A DNA stretch of 64,000 nucleotides from Haliscomenobacter hydrossis DSM 1100 (GCF_000212735.1 NC_015510.1:7627001-7691000), one strand, 5' to 3'; positions 1 to 9,158 are shown, numbered from the stretch's first letter. The notes: generated from the letters alone by a model not told the origin. A program made the numbers and translations.

Positions 1-628
<628 letters not shown>

Positions 629-629
<1 letters not shown>

Positions 630-718
630 GCGATCAGCGATCAGCAGTCAGCGATCAGCTAGTTGTTCTTACGGCTGATGGCTCGTAGCTGATTGCTGAC
701 CGCTCATGGCTGATCGCT
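629..718. repeat. Intergenic inverted repeat built from GATCAGC-like units
   Basis: The arm at 629-660 (units of the type GCGATCAGC / AGTCAGC) is complementary, with about four mismatches over 32 bases, to 687-718. The spacer is about 26 bases. It lies between the convergent ends of pgi and the phosphoesterase, and the stop codon of the latter (704-706) is inside the right arm. It could act as a bidirectional terminator. It is one of a series of palindromes of this style in the window. Confidence 0.75.
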
Positions 719-1390
719 GCGTGGTTCAAAATACAACAAGCGGTTGCTCAGGTCACAGGCACATAAATGGCTGTAGCCAGGTAAATCAAAGACACATCCG
801 GCATCAATGTCCAGCACCCTGATTGCCGCAAATTGACCAAACATTTGTCGAATGTTGGTTTTGGGCATGGGGGTATGGCCGTGAATGATATAGCGATCAC
901 CCAGCCAGGTATAGTCAATGCTTTTGTACCAATTTCGGATCCAAAGCATTTTTTCTGGTTCGGAAAAAGGATCCAATCCTGGCACAAAATGAAGTCCCGC
1001 GTGTACAAAAATGTATTCGTCTGACTCGATCCAGGAGGGTAGGTTTTTGATAAAATCGAGGTATCGAGAAGGGATGTCTCCGGGATGATTGACGCCAAAA
1101 CTTGCCAGGGTTTCCTCGCCTCCATTGCGCAGAAAGTTTTCCAGGCCATGATGGTGACCATCCATTGCCCACAACAACAATTCTTCGTGATTGCCTTTCA
1201 GGCACTGCACTTGGAGGCCACTTTCCTGCAAATCAAAAATCGTGTCGAGTACCTGTTTAGAATCAGGCCCGCGATCGATGTAATCACCCAGTAAAAACAA
1301 CTGATCTGTGGCGGTAAGCTTTAACCTGTGGAGTAACGCATTTAGGGTTGCGCTGCATCCGTGTATGTCTGAAATGGCAATTTTTCTCAT
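704..1390 (-). CDS. Serine/threonine phosphatase-like metallophosphoesterase
   Basis: Calcineurin-like metallophosphoesterase of the bacterial PP2A-type/PrpA group, 228 aa, which hydrolyses phosphoester bonds with a two-metal centre. The ordered metal-binding motifs are DIHG near the N-terminus, GDYIDRGPDS, GNHE, then single histidines in VHAGL and IHGHTP. The start at 1390 (MRKIAISDIHG) puts the first motif where the family has it. An in-frame longer start would run through the tRNA-Arg gene on the other strand and is rejected. The substrate (phosphoprotein or dinucleoside polyphosphate) cannot be decided from sequence. Confidence 0.9.
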   Translation of the reverse strand: MRKIAISDIHGCSATLNALLHRLKLTATDQLFLLGDYIDRGPDSKQVLDTIFDLQESGLQVQCLKGNHEELLLWAMDGHHHGLENFLRNGGEETLASFGVNHPGDIPSRYLDFIKNLPSWIESDEYIFVHAGLHFVPGLDPFSEPEKMLWIRNWYKSIDYTWLGDRYIIHGHTPMPKTNIRQMFGQFAAIRVLDIDAGCVFDLPGYSHLCACDLSNRLLYFEPRSDQP

Positions 1391-1467
1391 TCCTTCGGAA
1401 CTAATCATCCATAAAAGTAGTTTCCTTTTTTTGAGAAAAAAATTAGAAATTCTGGAAATGGCTTTTG

Positions 1468-1475
1468 TATCTTTG
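1468..1475 (+). promoter_or_regulatory. Candidate Bacteroidota -7 element for tRNA-Arg
   Basis: TATCTTTG matches the Bacteroidota housekeeping -7 consensus TAnnTTTG exactly and lies 23 bases before the mature tRNA 5' end. A well-spaced -33 TTG is not obvious, so this is a candidate only. Confidence 0.5.
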
Positions 1476-1498
1476 CAGTCCGAGAAAATTTCCGAAAT

Positions 1499-1573
1499 GG
1501 CTTCGTAGTACAACGGATAGTATGTAGGTTTCCGGAACCTAAGATAGTGGTTCGATTCCACTCGAGGCTACCA
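1499..1573 (+). tRNA. tRNA-Arg (anticodon CCG)
   Basis: Complete cloverleaf. The acceptor strand GGCTTCG (1499-1505) pairs with CGAGGCT (1563-1569) using G-U wobbles, with discriminator A and encoded CCA (1571-1573). The D-stem is GTAC/GTAT. The anticodon stem TAGGT/ACCTA encloses loop TTCCGGA, giving anticodon CCG, which reads CGG. The T-arm AGTGG-TTCGATT-CCACT is canonical. It is transcribed away from the divergent phosphoesterase gene and followed by a terminator hairpin. Confidence 0.96.
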
Positions 1574-1578
1574 AGATC

Positions 1579-1615
1579 AAAGCCTGTTTTCGCATGAAAG
1601 CAGGCTTTTGTTTTT
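1579..1615 (+). terminator. Rho-independent terminator of tRNA-Arg
   Basis: The stem AAAGCCTG (1579-1586) pairs with CAGGCTTT (1601-1608), followed by a T-rich run to about 1615. It starts six bases after the tRNA CCA end. Confidence 0.85.
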
Positions 1616-1626
1616 GAGGAGCAAAA

Positions 1627-2271
1627 TTAGAAGCTGATGTTTTCGTAAATATCTGCTAAACTGATGTCTTTGTCATCAATTTGAAAAAATTGAACTAAGT
1701 CATTAAAATCTTCACTTTTCCAGCGCATGTCTTCTTCTGAACGATAATGCAGTGTAACCAAAGGCTGGTATTGATCGATAAAAAGGATGTAACGCATAGA
1801 AGAAAAATTGCGATAAGAAGGCAATTTTTCGCCAAAATCCTTGGATCGGGTTGATTTGGAAAGTATTTCTACGACCAACCAGGGATTCAAATTAGCTGTT
1901 TTTCCAGGCTTATACGTATAAATTTCTGGCTCCCCTTTTACAATCGAGGCATCAGGAGACCAAGCCTTAGCATCAATCGAGTCAAAAACATGGCGATTGC
2001 TGCCATATTTTTTGTATAGTGGATCGCCTTTGAAAATATTTACCAAGGCACCCAAAATGTTGGCAACAATTTGCTCATGTTTATCCGATGCTATACTCAT
2101 CACGATTATTTCTCCATCATTGTATTCAACTGGATATTCTGCAAATTCAAGCAATTGGACGTAATCATCCATCGTGCCTGGGTAACGCAAGTCGCCTTCA
2201 CCGAGGGCCAATCTTTCGTCCAAGGTGATGGGATATTTTTTTTCTTCAGCTTGCAATATTGCCGTAGTCAT
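1627..2271 (-). CDS. Uma2-family (DUF820) PD-(D/E)XK nuclease-like protein
   Basis: 214 aa, full length for the Uma2 family, a restriction-endonuclease-fold group abundant in cyanobacteria and Bacteroidota. It has the family N-terminal segment (YPGTMDDYVQLLEF..PVEYNDGEIIVMS), then SPDASIV and LVVEILSKSTRSKDFGEKLPSYR. The latter two correspond to the catalytic D ... E-x-x motif and the conserved STR..D..K..Y region. The biological role of these proteins is largely unknown; mobile or defence-related functions have been proposed. It is a single gene, convergent with the tRNA terminator. Confidence 0.88.
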   Translation of the reverse strand: MTTAILQAEEKKYPITLDERLALGEGDLRYPGTMDDYVQLLEFAEYPVEYNDGEIIVMSIASDKHEQIVANILGALVNIFKGDPLYKKYGSNRHVFDSIDAKAWSPDASIVKGEPEIYTYKPGKTANLNPWLVVEILSKSTRSKDFGEKLPSYRNFSSMRYILFIDQYQPLVTLHYRSEEDMRWKSEDFNDLVQFFQIDDKDISLADIYENISF

Positions 2272-2378
2272 CTGGATTTATTTTGATCAAATGTACATTT
2301 TTTTTTAGAATGTTGCTTGATTTTTTGTTTGAAACAAAAAATCATAGAAGTTTATTACCCGAAACAATCGCTTTCCTG

Positions 2379-2386
2379 TATTTTTG
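2379..2386 (+). promoter_or_regulatory. Candidate -7 element upstream of the haem/HEAT lipoprotein
   Basis: TATTTTTG fits TAnnTTTG and sits 28 bases upstream of the chosen ATG at 2414. No convincing -33 element was found. Confidence 0.4.
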
Positions 2387-2413
2387 ACCACAACACCCTT
2401 AACCTCCATTGCC

Positions 2414-5407
2414 ATGCGTCCTTTTCTCCTCCTTGTTTTGCTCGGTTTGTGTTTTTCATGTCAAAACAAAACACCGTCCACTCCGCCACGAATTTCCGCC
2501 GATTTACAAGCTGCGCTGGCTGCCTTCGAAATCGCCGATGGTTTCAACATCGAACTCGTCGCCGCTGAACCCTTGCTTGCCGACCCGGTAGCGATGGAAA
2601 TTGACGAAGACGGGCGCATGTACGTAGCTGAAATGTCGGGCTACCCACTGGATTTGCACAAAAAAGGCCGCATCAAACTCCTGAAAGATACCAATGGCGA
2701 TGGTTACCCAGACAAAGCCATCGTTTTTGCCGACAGCTTACTCCTGCCAACTGGGCTGATGCGCTGGAGAGATGGCCTCCTGGTTACCGATCCGCCCAAC
2801 GTCTATTACCTGGCTGATACGGATGGTGACGACCGTGCCGATGTGCGCAAAATTATGCTCACGGGTTTTGCGCTCTCCAATCCGCAGCACAACCTCAACA
2901 ACCCCATGTTCGGGCTCGACAACTGGATTTACCTGGCGCACCAATGGGCTTTTACGCCCACAGTTTGTAAAGAATTTTCCGATGAAGGCAGTGAAATCCG
3001 TTTTCCTGACCGCCCCAAAGCCGCTCGTTTGGGCAAAAACGCCGACGACCGAAATGTACGCTTCAAACCCGATACCTACGAAATGGAGGCGCTGGCGGCC
3101 GAGACCCAATTTGGCCAAACCTTTGATGCCTGGGGTCGACATTTCCTCACCGAAAATGCTGACCACATTTATCAGGAAGTATTGGGCGCGCGCTACCTCA
3201 AGAACAATCCGCAGCTGCTGGTACCCGCAGCCGATGAAAGTATTGCCGATCACGGTACCAATTGTGAGGTTTTTCCCATCACCGAAAAACCCGATCACCA
3301 ATTGTTGACCGATGTGGGGGTCATCACTTCGGCTTGTGGCATTACGTATTACCTGGGTGGTGCTTTTCCAGCTGCTTTTAACCAAAATACCACTTTTGTT
3401 GCCGAACCCAGCCACAATCTGGTACACGTAGACCGGATCAGTACAAAAGGCGCCGCTTTTACAGCCAGTCGTATTTTTGAAAAAAAGGAATTTTTGGCTT
3501 CTAAAGATGCCTGGTTTCGCCCCGTCAATTTTTACATTGGCCCAGAGGGTGCCTTATATGTTGTGGATTATTACCGTCAAATCATTGAACATCCCGAATG
3601 GATGTCGGATGAGGTCAACAAATCGGGGATGTTGTACAATGGCTCCGACAAAGGGCGAATTTACCGCATCACCCCAAAAGGTGGCTTGCCCATGCAGTGG
3701 ATGAAGCAATTGCAATTGTCCAAAAAATCGGACCTGGAACTGGTGGAACTCCTTGCGAATGAGAACATCTGGTACCGGCGTACTGCCCAACGTTTGCTTT
3801 TTCAGCGCAAAACCAAAGCCACGGCAGCCCTACACAAACTGGCTTTCCGCTCACATTCTGCCGAAGCTCGGGTTCACGCGCTGTGGCTATTGGAGGGTTT
3901 GGGGCAAAGTCGAGTCGAAGACTTGGTCGCCAATTTGCAACACCCGGAAGCTGGACTACGCGAAAACGCCCTGAAAATCAGTGAAAACCATCCCGAATGG
4001 TCTACCGAACTGACGGAGGGCATTTTAGCACGCCAAAAAGACCCTTCGCCCCGGGTTCGTTTTCAGATGCTCAATACCCTGGGTGTACTCAAAGGGATTC
4101 CGGGTAGCAATGCAGCCAAAATTAATGTCTTGGAGCGTGATGTTGAAGACCACTGGGTGCAATTGGCGCTGATTGCGGCTTCAGCAGGGGAGGAGCCACA
4201 ATTGTTGCAGTTGGCTGATCGAAAATTTGGCAAAGACCTGAGTGAAAAACAAGCCAGGTTTTTTAGCTACCTGGCAGCTACCATTGCCAATGGCCAGGAT
4301 GAGCAAGCGATAGCCAGTTTATTGGTGGGACATTCAGCGCAGGTACAAACGGCTATTTTTCAAGGCTTGAGTCAATTGTGGGCTTATCAGGGTGTTCCTC
4401 CAGCGATAGGGATACCACAGCAACGTAGATTGTTGCAATACATCGATGCCAAAACGCCCGCAGCCTTGCGCAGTGCCGCCTTGTCCATGCTTCAGGTTTG
4501 TGGTATTCCTGCACAAGAACGGGCTGCGGTGGCCACTTTGGCCAAAGCTACTTTAAACAATCCTTCCGCAGATGTGGCCTTTCGTGCGGATGCCATTGCC
4601 TTGCAAGCCCTCATCAATCCGGATGCCCAGCGCGCAGCATTGATGGGTTTGTTGATCGATAAAGGCCCAATGCCTTTGCGTGAGGCGGCTTTAAATGGTT
4701 TGGATCAATGCTCAGGGCTGGAAGCCTCCCAATTCATTACCCAAAACTGGAGCAAACTCGATTCCTCCTTACAAGATCAATCCATTGATGTACTGATGGC
4801 CAATGCCGAACGTTGTCATCAATTGATCACGGCGGTGGACAACAAAACCATCCAGCGTGATGCCATAGGCTGGCGGCGGATGGTGGGATTGATGAACAAC
4901 GACGATGTCGGGGTGCGCGTTCATGCGCGTAAAGTGCTGGCCGCTAATGGACTGGCCAGAGAGGCGGTGTATTCCAGCTATTTAGCGGCGTTGAATCAAA
5001 GAGGCAACTACGGAAAGGGTAAAGCCGTGTATGAGCGCGCCTGCCAAATATGTCATGTGATGAATGGGCAAGGGGTGGCTTTTGGACCTGACCTGGGTTC
5101 GGTGCGCAACCGTCAATCCGCGGCAATTCTCAAAGAAATCATCATCCCCAATCATTCCATTGCCGATAAATACGAAATGTGGCAACTGGACATGAAGGGG
5201 GGCAAAATTGCTCAGGGCATCATCAGTGCTAAAACCTCAACAACGCTAAGCCTGAAAATGCTGAATGGGCAAAATGTGACTTATGCCCGCAATGAAATCC
5301 TCAAGATGACCCAGGCACCAAGTTCGGCAATGCCGGAAGGATTAGAGGCAGGAATTACCGTGTCGGAAATGGCGGATTTGTTGGCGTATATTAAGGGAAT
5401 TAAATAA
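2414..5407 (+). CDS. PVC-type haem-binding dehydrogenase-like lipoprotein with HEAT repeats and cytochrome c motif
   Basis: About 997 aa. The chosen start gives a lipoprotein signal (MRPFLLLVLLGLCFSC), so the protein is exported and lipidated. The N-terminal ~400 residues are a six-bladed beta-propeller of the 'membrane-bound dehydrogenase' type (AEMSGYPLD, GLMRWRDGLLVTDPPNVYYL, VDYYRQIIEHPEW). A middle stretch of alpha-helical HEAT-like repeats runs to about residue 860. The C-terminus is a c-type cytochrome domain with haem motif CQICH followed by GPDLGSV. It belongs with the Pirellula/Verrucomicrobium-type haem domain proteins also found in Bacteroidota, thought to oxidise sugars or other alcohols. 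It is monocistronic, 39 bases before mtnB. The substrate is unknown. Confidence 0.88.
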   Translation: MRPFLLLVLLGLCFSCQNKTPSTPPRISADLQAALAAFEIADGFNIELVAAEPLLADPVAMEIDEDGRMYVAEMSGYPLDLHKKGRIKLLKDTNGDGYPDKAIVFADSLLLPTGLMRWRDGLLVTDPPNVYYLADTDGDDRADVRKIMLTGFALSNPQHNLNNPMFGLDNWIYLAHQWAFTPTVCKEFSDEGSEIRFPDRPKAARLGKNADDRNVRFKPDTYEMEALAAETQFGQTFDAWGRHFLTENADHIYQEVLGARYLKNNPQLLVPAADESIADHGTNCEVFPITEKPDHQLLTDVGVITSACGITYYLGGAFPAAFNQNTTFVAEPSHNLVHVDRISTKGAAFTASRIFEKKEFLASKDAWFRPVNFYIGPEGALYVVDYYRQIIEHPEWMSDEVNKSGMLYNGSDKGRIYRITPKGGLPMQWMKQLQLSKKSDLELVELLANENIWYRRTAQRLLFQRKTKATAALHKLAFRSHSAEARVHALWLLEGLGQSRVEDLVANLQHPEAGLRENALKISENHPEWSTELTEGILARQKDPSPRVRFQMLNTLGVLKGIPGSNAAKINVLERDVEDHWVQLALIAASAGEEPQLLQLADRKFGKDLSEKQARFFSYLAATIANGQDEQAIASLLVGHSAQVQTAIFQGLSQLWAYQGVPPAIGIPQQRRLLQYIDAKTPAALRSAALSMLQVCGIPAQERAAVATLAKATLNNPSADVAFRADAIALQALINPDAQRAALMGLLIDKGPMPLREAALNGLDQCSGLEASQFITQNWSKLDSSLQDQSIDVLMANAERCHQLITAVDNKTIQRDAIGWRRMVGLMNNDDVGVRVHARKVLAANGLAREAVYSSYLAALNQRGNYGKGKAVYERACQICHVMNGQGVAFGPDLGSVRNRQSAAILKEIIIPNHSIADKYEMWQLDMKGGKIAQGIISAKTSTTLSLKMLNGQNVTYARNEILKMTQAPSSAMPEGLEAGITVSEMADLLAYIKGIK

Positions 5408-5446
5408 CTGTATTGCAAAATTATTCGTACACTTGCATCCAAAAAA

Positions 5447-6088
5447 ATGGACCCACGCACCGAGGCAACCGAGGTCATTCACTTCCTGCACCAAAAAGGT
5501 TGGGCTCCCGCCACTTCCTCCAATTATTCTTTCCGGAAAACGGGACAAAGTAACTTTTACGTGTCGCAAAGTGGGATAGATAAAGGAGCGTTTACCGAGG
5601 CCCATTTTTTGCAAGTGGATGAACGTGGTAATCCTGTTCAGGATACCCGCAAACCTTCCGCAGAAACCCTATTGCACTGTGCGATCTATCGACTTTTTCC
5701 AGCGGTGCATTGTGTGTTGCATACCCATACTGTGTTGAATACCATCGTCTCTCAGTTCTATCAGCAACAAAGCTATATCGAGCTAAAAGACTATGAAATT
5801 TTGAAGGGTTTTAGTGGCATCAAAACCCATAAAGTTTCCGTAAAAATTCCCATCTTTGCCAATACACAGGACATTGCTGCATTGTCTATCGAATTAGAGG
5901 AGTTTGTTCAAAATCAGGACCCTGAATTGAAAGCTTTTCTCATCGCTGGACATGGGATGTATACCTGGGGCGCTACCATTGCAGATGCCAAGCGGCATGT
6001 AGAAGTGGTGGAATTTTTATTAGAGTGTGAGTATCTTAAATTGAAGTTGAAAAGGTTGAGGGAAGTTGAGAAGGTTGAGGGAAGTTGA
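5447..6088 (+). CDS. mtnB: Methylthioribulose-1-phosphate dehydratase
   Basis: Class-II aldolase-fold zinc enzyme of the methionine salvage pathway. It dehydrates 5-methylthioribulose 1-phosphate to the diketo intermediate. 213 aa, normal length. It shows the N-terminal GWAPATSSNYSFR signature, the zinc ligands of LHTHTVLN, and the C-terminal IAGHGMYTWGATIADAKRHVEVVEFLLE helix. The ATG at 5447 starts right before the family's conserved N-terminus. The last dozen codons (KRLREVEKVEGS) are read from the left arm of an intergenic palindrome, so the C-terminal tail is repeat-derived. Downstream genes mtnD and mtnC complete the lower half of the pathway. Confidence 0.95.
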   Translation: MDPRTEATEVIHFLHQKGWAPATSSNYSFRKTGQSNFYVSQSGIDKGAFTEAHFLQVDERGNPVQDTRKPSAETLLHCAIYRLFPAVHCVLHTHTVLNTIVSQFYQQQSYIELKDYEILKGFSGIKTHKVSVKIPIFANTQDIAALSIELEEFVQNQDPELKAFLIAGHGMYTWGATIADAKRHVEVVEFLLECEYLKLKLKRLREVEKVEGS

Positions 6089-6236
6089 GAAGGTTGAGGC
6101 TACCGCAGCGTCATTGTCCAAGTCGCTTGTGGAACCTCAACCTTCTCAACTTCCCTCAACCTTCTCAACTTCCCTCAACCTTCTCAACTTCCCTCAACCT
6201 TCTCAACTTCCCTCAACCTTCTCAACCTCCTCAACT
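6050..6236. repeat. Asymmetric palindrome with 19-bp tandem units between mtnB and mtnD
   Basis: The left arm (about 6050-6108) has GAAGTTGAGAAGGTTGAGG-type units. The right arm has five consecutive 19-bp units CCTCAACCTTCTCAACTTC from 6135 to 6229, the last slightly degenerate, which are the reverse complement of the left units. The centre has GGCTACCGCAGCG (6098-6110 region) opposite CGCTTGTGGAACC. The right arm carries more copies than the left, so tandem slippage has expanded one side. mtnB stops inside the left arm. Confidence 0.85.
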
Positions 6237-6250
6237 ATAAACTTCTATCC

Positions 6251-6778
6251 ATGGCCATTCTTACCATTCCAGACAAACAAACCGTCATCAATGATCCAGC
6301 CGAGATCAAAAGTTTCCTCAATGCCCGTGGCGTAATTTACGAACAATGGGAGGCTGCGGTTCCTTTTGCTGACGATGCTGATCAGGACACCATCATTGGT
6401 GCCTATGCCCACCAGTTGAAACCTTACATGGAGTCCAATGGCTACCAAACTGCGGACGTGATCAATGTTACGCCAGATCATCCCCAATTGGAAATGTTGC
6501 GCACCAAATTTTTGAGTGAGCACATCCATACCGAAGATGAGGTGCGCTTCTTTGTAGATGGGGAAGGTATGTTTTGGTTCAACCTCGGCGGTGGTGAAGA
6601 CATCTTCTGTGTGACCTGCCAGGCTGGAGACCTCATCTCGGTTCCTGCAAATACAAAACACTGGTTCGACATGGGGCCGAAAAAATTTGTCAAAGCCATT
6701 CGGGTATTTATTGATCAGTCGGGCTGGGTACCGCATTATACGGAGTCTGGGGTTGATCAGCAGTACAATTTGAATTAG
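6251..6778 (+). CDS. mtnD: Acireductone dioxygenase
   Basis: Cupin metalloenzyme of methionine salvage. With Fe it converts acireductone to the methionine keto-acid precursor plus formate; with Ni it gives an off-pathway product. 175 aa, full length. Metal ligands are visible as H-x-H-x4-E in EHIHTEDEVRFF and the distant histidine of TKHWFDMG. The segment FFVDGEGMFWFNLGG is diagnostic. It starts 22 bases after the tandem repeat that separates it from mtnB and was presumably co-transcribed with mtnC before an IS4 element entered the gap. Confidence 0.96.
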   Translation: MAILTIPDKQTVINDPAEIKSFLNARGVIYEQWEAAVPFADDADQDTIIGAYAHQLKPYMESNGYQTADVINVTPDHPQLEMLRTKFLSEHIHTEDEVRFFVDGEGMFWFNLGGGEDIFCVTCQAGDLISVPANTKHWFDMGPKKFVKAIRVFIDQSGWVPHYTESGVDQQYNLN

Positions 6779-6824
6779 GGCAGCTTCGCTGCTGTTTTTT
6801 TGAACCACCTTAGAAACCTTAAAC

Positions 6825-8373
6825 CTGTCAATTACCCACAAAACCTCAAAATAGATTTGGGGTACTCGGAAAGAAGTTCATTGAGAGAATGTAATGTAAG
6901 CATCAACAAGAGTTTTGAGTCTTTCTAGGGCTCTGGTCAAGATGATGATACCAGGTACGGGCTGTCGTTTAGAAGGCAAAAAGCCACCAATTCGGCCCAA
7001 GGTGATGCAAAACTGCTTGACGGTTGGGGGGCTTTTGGGGTCATAGTGGACGTCAAGGTTTAGCCTTTTTTCCGCATAGGTATAAAGGACCTTGTAGCTG
7101 AGGTCATCGATGCCGATTTGATCGATGGTTTGATCTGGATCGGTATCGCAGTAGTATCGGAGTTGTAGAGCATCCATAGCGGCAATACTGTAGGTAGTGA
7201 TGGCATTTTTGAGTCGATGAGGTAAAGCTAATTGAAGTTTTTCAACCGAAGCGCCACCACTCTTTAAAATAAAATGGAAGCGTTCGATGATCCATCTTAA
7301 CACGTAGTAGCGACAAATCTGGACGGCATCCTGGAAGGATTGCACATCTAAAGAAGTCAACAATCGCCAATGGATAGTATGTTCCTGATCTTGCTTGGCT
7401 GGGACTTCCCGGATATCTACCACATTCAAGGCAATTGGAGGGAGGTGTTGCTTATGGGGCAAGGGGTTTTTCAATTTTACTACTACGGCACCAAATCTTA
7501 TTTCCAGATTAGCCGTACGCCACCTTTTGCTTGTCGAACAAAATACCTGAGTTTGGTAGGTTCCTTGAGCGGTCCAACTATCAACGGTCGGGCCTAAATT
7601 GCTCTGACCATCGCACAGTTTGCGATCATGGTTGGAGCGGATCAAAAAATGCATCCCAGGAGCTGATCGCTCAGCAAACAATTCTAGAATATCAGCTTCT
7701 CGATCTGCAACATAAACCACCTCAAGTCCTTGGGTTTGGCTAAAAGTTTGTCCGCAATCAAAGTGATCAAGCCAGCGAGCGCTTTCCTTATCTTGAATTG
7801 GTTCGTGGAGACGCTCTGCGCTTTTGCCCAGTTTCTCGTCCTTACGGATATGAAAAGTTTGCTTCAATAACCCAAGAGGCTGGCCTTGTTCGCTCACCAA
7901 AAGGCTATTATGCAAATGCAGACCCCGATGTTTGATGTATTTCAGAGGGCCAAGATGTTTAGCGCAGCGGTGGCGGGTGTAGTTCAACTCAACTGTATCA
8001 CTAATTTGCAAAACCCTAAGTGGACGCTCTTTACTTGGTGGTAAGCTACTGATAATATCCTGAAAATGAAGCGCCAACTGTCCTTGTGGGGTCACTTTTT
8101 CGTTATCCCACAGCCGATATGTCCCTTTGATAGCTTTCCATTCCAGGTTCGCTTGGGGTACCGTCGCATTCATTTGTGCACTCAAATGACGTAAAACGCT
8201 CCGATAACGACTTTCCAATCGCTTATCTCCCAAGCAAGATGTACTATATTTTTTTGCCCCTTTCATTCAGCAAAAAAATACATTTTTGTTTTGCTTACAT
8301 TACATAACCTCAATGAACTTCTTGGTCGTTTACGCTCAAATCCAGATTTGTCGGTTTTGTGGGTAATTGACAG
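6825..8373 (-). mobile_element. IS4-family insertion sequence with 9-bp target duplication
   Basis: The element is 1549 bp. The terminal inverted repeat CTGTCAATTACCCACAAAAC is perfect over 20 bases (6825-6844 against 8354-8373), and weaker similarity continues inward. The 9-bp direct repeat ACCTTAAAC flanks it at 6816-6824 and 8374-8382, the size expected for IS4. It carries one intact transposase gene on the minus strand. The intact reading frame and perfect target duplication suggest a recent, potentially active insertion. Confidence 0.95.
6878..8266 (-). CDS. IS4-family DDE transposase
   Basis: 462 aa, intact. The N-terminal Tn5-type DNA-binding domain (CLGDKRLESRY.., GTYRLWDN) is followed by an RNase H-fold catalytic core. 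Visible residues are D90 in QISDTVELNY, D188 in VADREADI, and E328 within the IS4 'YREK' signature (Y321, R324, E328, K335). It fills the IS element and is oriented against the flanking mtn genes. No frameshift was seen. Confidence 0.95.
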   Translation of the reverse strand: MKGAKKYSTSCLGDKRLESRYRSVLRHLSAQMNATVPQANLEWKAIKGTYRLWDNEKVTPQGQLALHFQDIISSLPPSKERPLRVLQISDTVELNYTRHRCAKHLGPLKYIKHRGLHLHNSLLVSEQGQPLGLLKQTFHIRKDEKLGKSAERLHEPIQDKESARWLDHFDCGQTFSQTQGLEVVYVADREADILELFAERSAPGMHFLIRSNHDRKLCDGQSNLGPTVDSWTAQGTYQTQVFCSTSKRWRTANLEIRFGAVVVKLKNPLPHKQHLPPIALNVVDIREVPAKQDQEHTIHWRLLTSLDVQSFQDAVQICRYYVLRWIIERFHFILKSGGASVEKLQLALPHRLKNAITTYSIAAMDALQLRYYCDTDPDQTIDQIGIDDLSYKVLYTYAEKRLNLDVHYDPKSPPTVKQFCITLGRIGGFLPSKRQPVPGIIILTRALERLKTLVDAYITFSQ

Positions 8374-8476
8374 ACCTTAAACACCTTAGAGCCACCTCAG
8401 TGTGTTTCCTGCTAAGGTGATTCTTAGGTGTCTAAGGTTTCTAAGGTGGTTCAAAAAAAATCTTCATCCCACATCT

Positions 8477-9154
8477 ATGCAGTTCATCCTTACCGACATC
8501 GAAGGCACCACCACGGACATCAACTTTGTGCACCAGGTGCTTTTTCCTTTTTCTTCCGAAAAATTACGCGCTTTTGTCAAGGCCAATGCCAGCGATCCTG
8601 TCGTAGCGCAAGCTTTGGCCCAAACCAGCCAGACTTTGTTGGAAGAAAACCTGCCTGCTGAAAACCTGGAGGACCTGATTGAAGGACTACTCGCTTGGAT
8701 CAAATCCGATCGCAAACATCCGGCCTTAAAACAATTGCAAGGATTGATTTGGCGGGAAGGGTATGAAAGCGGTGGTTTTAAAGGGCACGTCTACCCCGAT
8801 GTGGTGCCCGCCCTGGAGCGTTGGAAGCAAAAAGGGTATGGCTTGGGTATTTATTCTTCGGGCTCGGTGGCCGCGCAAAAACTGCTGTTTGGCTTCAGCG
8901 ATTATGGCGATTTGAACGGTTTTTTCACCCACAATTTTGATACGGCGGTTGGGCATAAGCGGGAAGTTGCTTCCTATCAAAACATCGCGACACAATTGGG
9001 CATTCCCACCAGTGAAATTCTCTTTCTTTCCGATATTGAAGAAGAATTAGATGCCGCAAAAGTGGCGGGCATGCAATGCCTGCAGTTGTTGCGTCCCGGG
9101 ACGATTCCGAGTATGCGGCATCCGGGAGTGCGGAGTTTTGCGGAGATTGAGTAA
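8477..9154 (+). CDS. mtnC: Enolase-phosphatase E1 (2,3-diketo-5-methylthiopentyl-1-P)
   Basis: HAD-superfamily bifunctional enzyme of methionine salvage, 225 aa. It enolises and dephosphorylates the MtnB product to give acireductone for MtnD. It has HAD motif I (DIEGTTTD, the MtnC variant), motif II (IYSSGSVAAQKLLFG), the lysine of GHKREVASY, and motif IV (FLSDIEEELDAA). The ATG at 8477 places motif I at residues 6-13; an earlier in-frame TTG would translate the upstream palindrome and is rejected. It ends four bases before the stop of the convergent bpX operon. The IS4 insertion probably separates it from its original promoter. Confidence 0.95.
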   Translation: MQFILTDIEGTTTDINFVHQVLFPFSSEKLRAFVKANASDPVVAQALAQTSQTLLEENLPAENLEDLIEGLLAWIKSDRKHPALKQLQGLIWREGYESGGFKGHVYPDVVPALERWKQKGYGLGIYSSGSVAAQKLLFGFSDYGDLNGFFTHNFDTAVGHKREVASYQNIATQLGIPTSEILFLSDIEEELDAAKVAGMQCLQLLRPGTIPSMRHPGVRSFAEIE

Positions 9155-9158
9155 GAAA

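Larger units (their letters stand above)
6795..8459. repeat. 27-bp perfect intergenic inverted repeat split by an IS4 insertion
   Basis: The arm at 6795-6821 (seven T then GAACCACC and TTAGAAACCTTA) is the exact reverse complement of 8433-8459. Removing the IS element and one copy of its target duplication restores a single palindrome of about 115 bases between mtnD and mtnC. Its inner part also contains CTAAGGTG / CACCTTAG units. The palindrome is therefore older than the insertion. Confidence 0.88.

Noticed and set aside
1391-1561. Longer N-terminus for the metallophosphoesterase
   Set aside because: It would overlap the tRNA-Arg gene on the opposite strand and adds non-conserved sequence before the DIHG motif.
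6135-6229. CRISPR array
   Set aside because: The 19-bp units are directly adjacent without spacers and form one arm of a palindrome; no cas genes are present.
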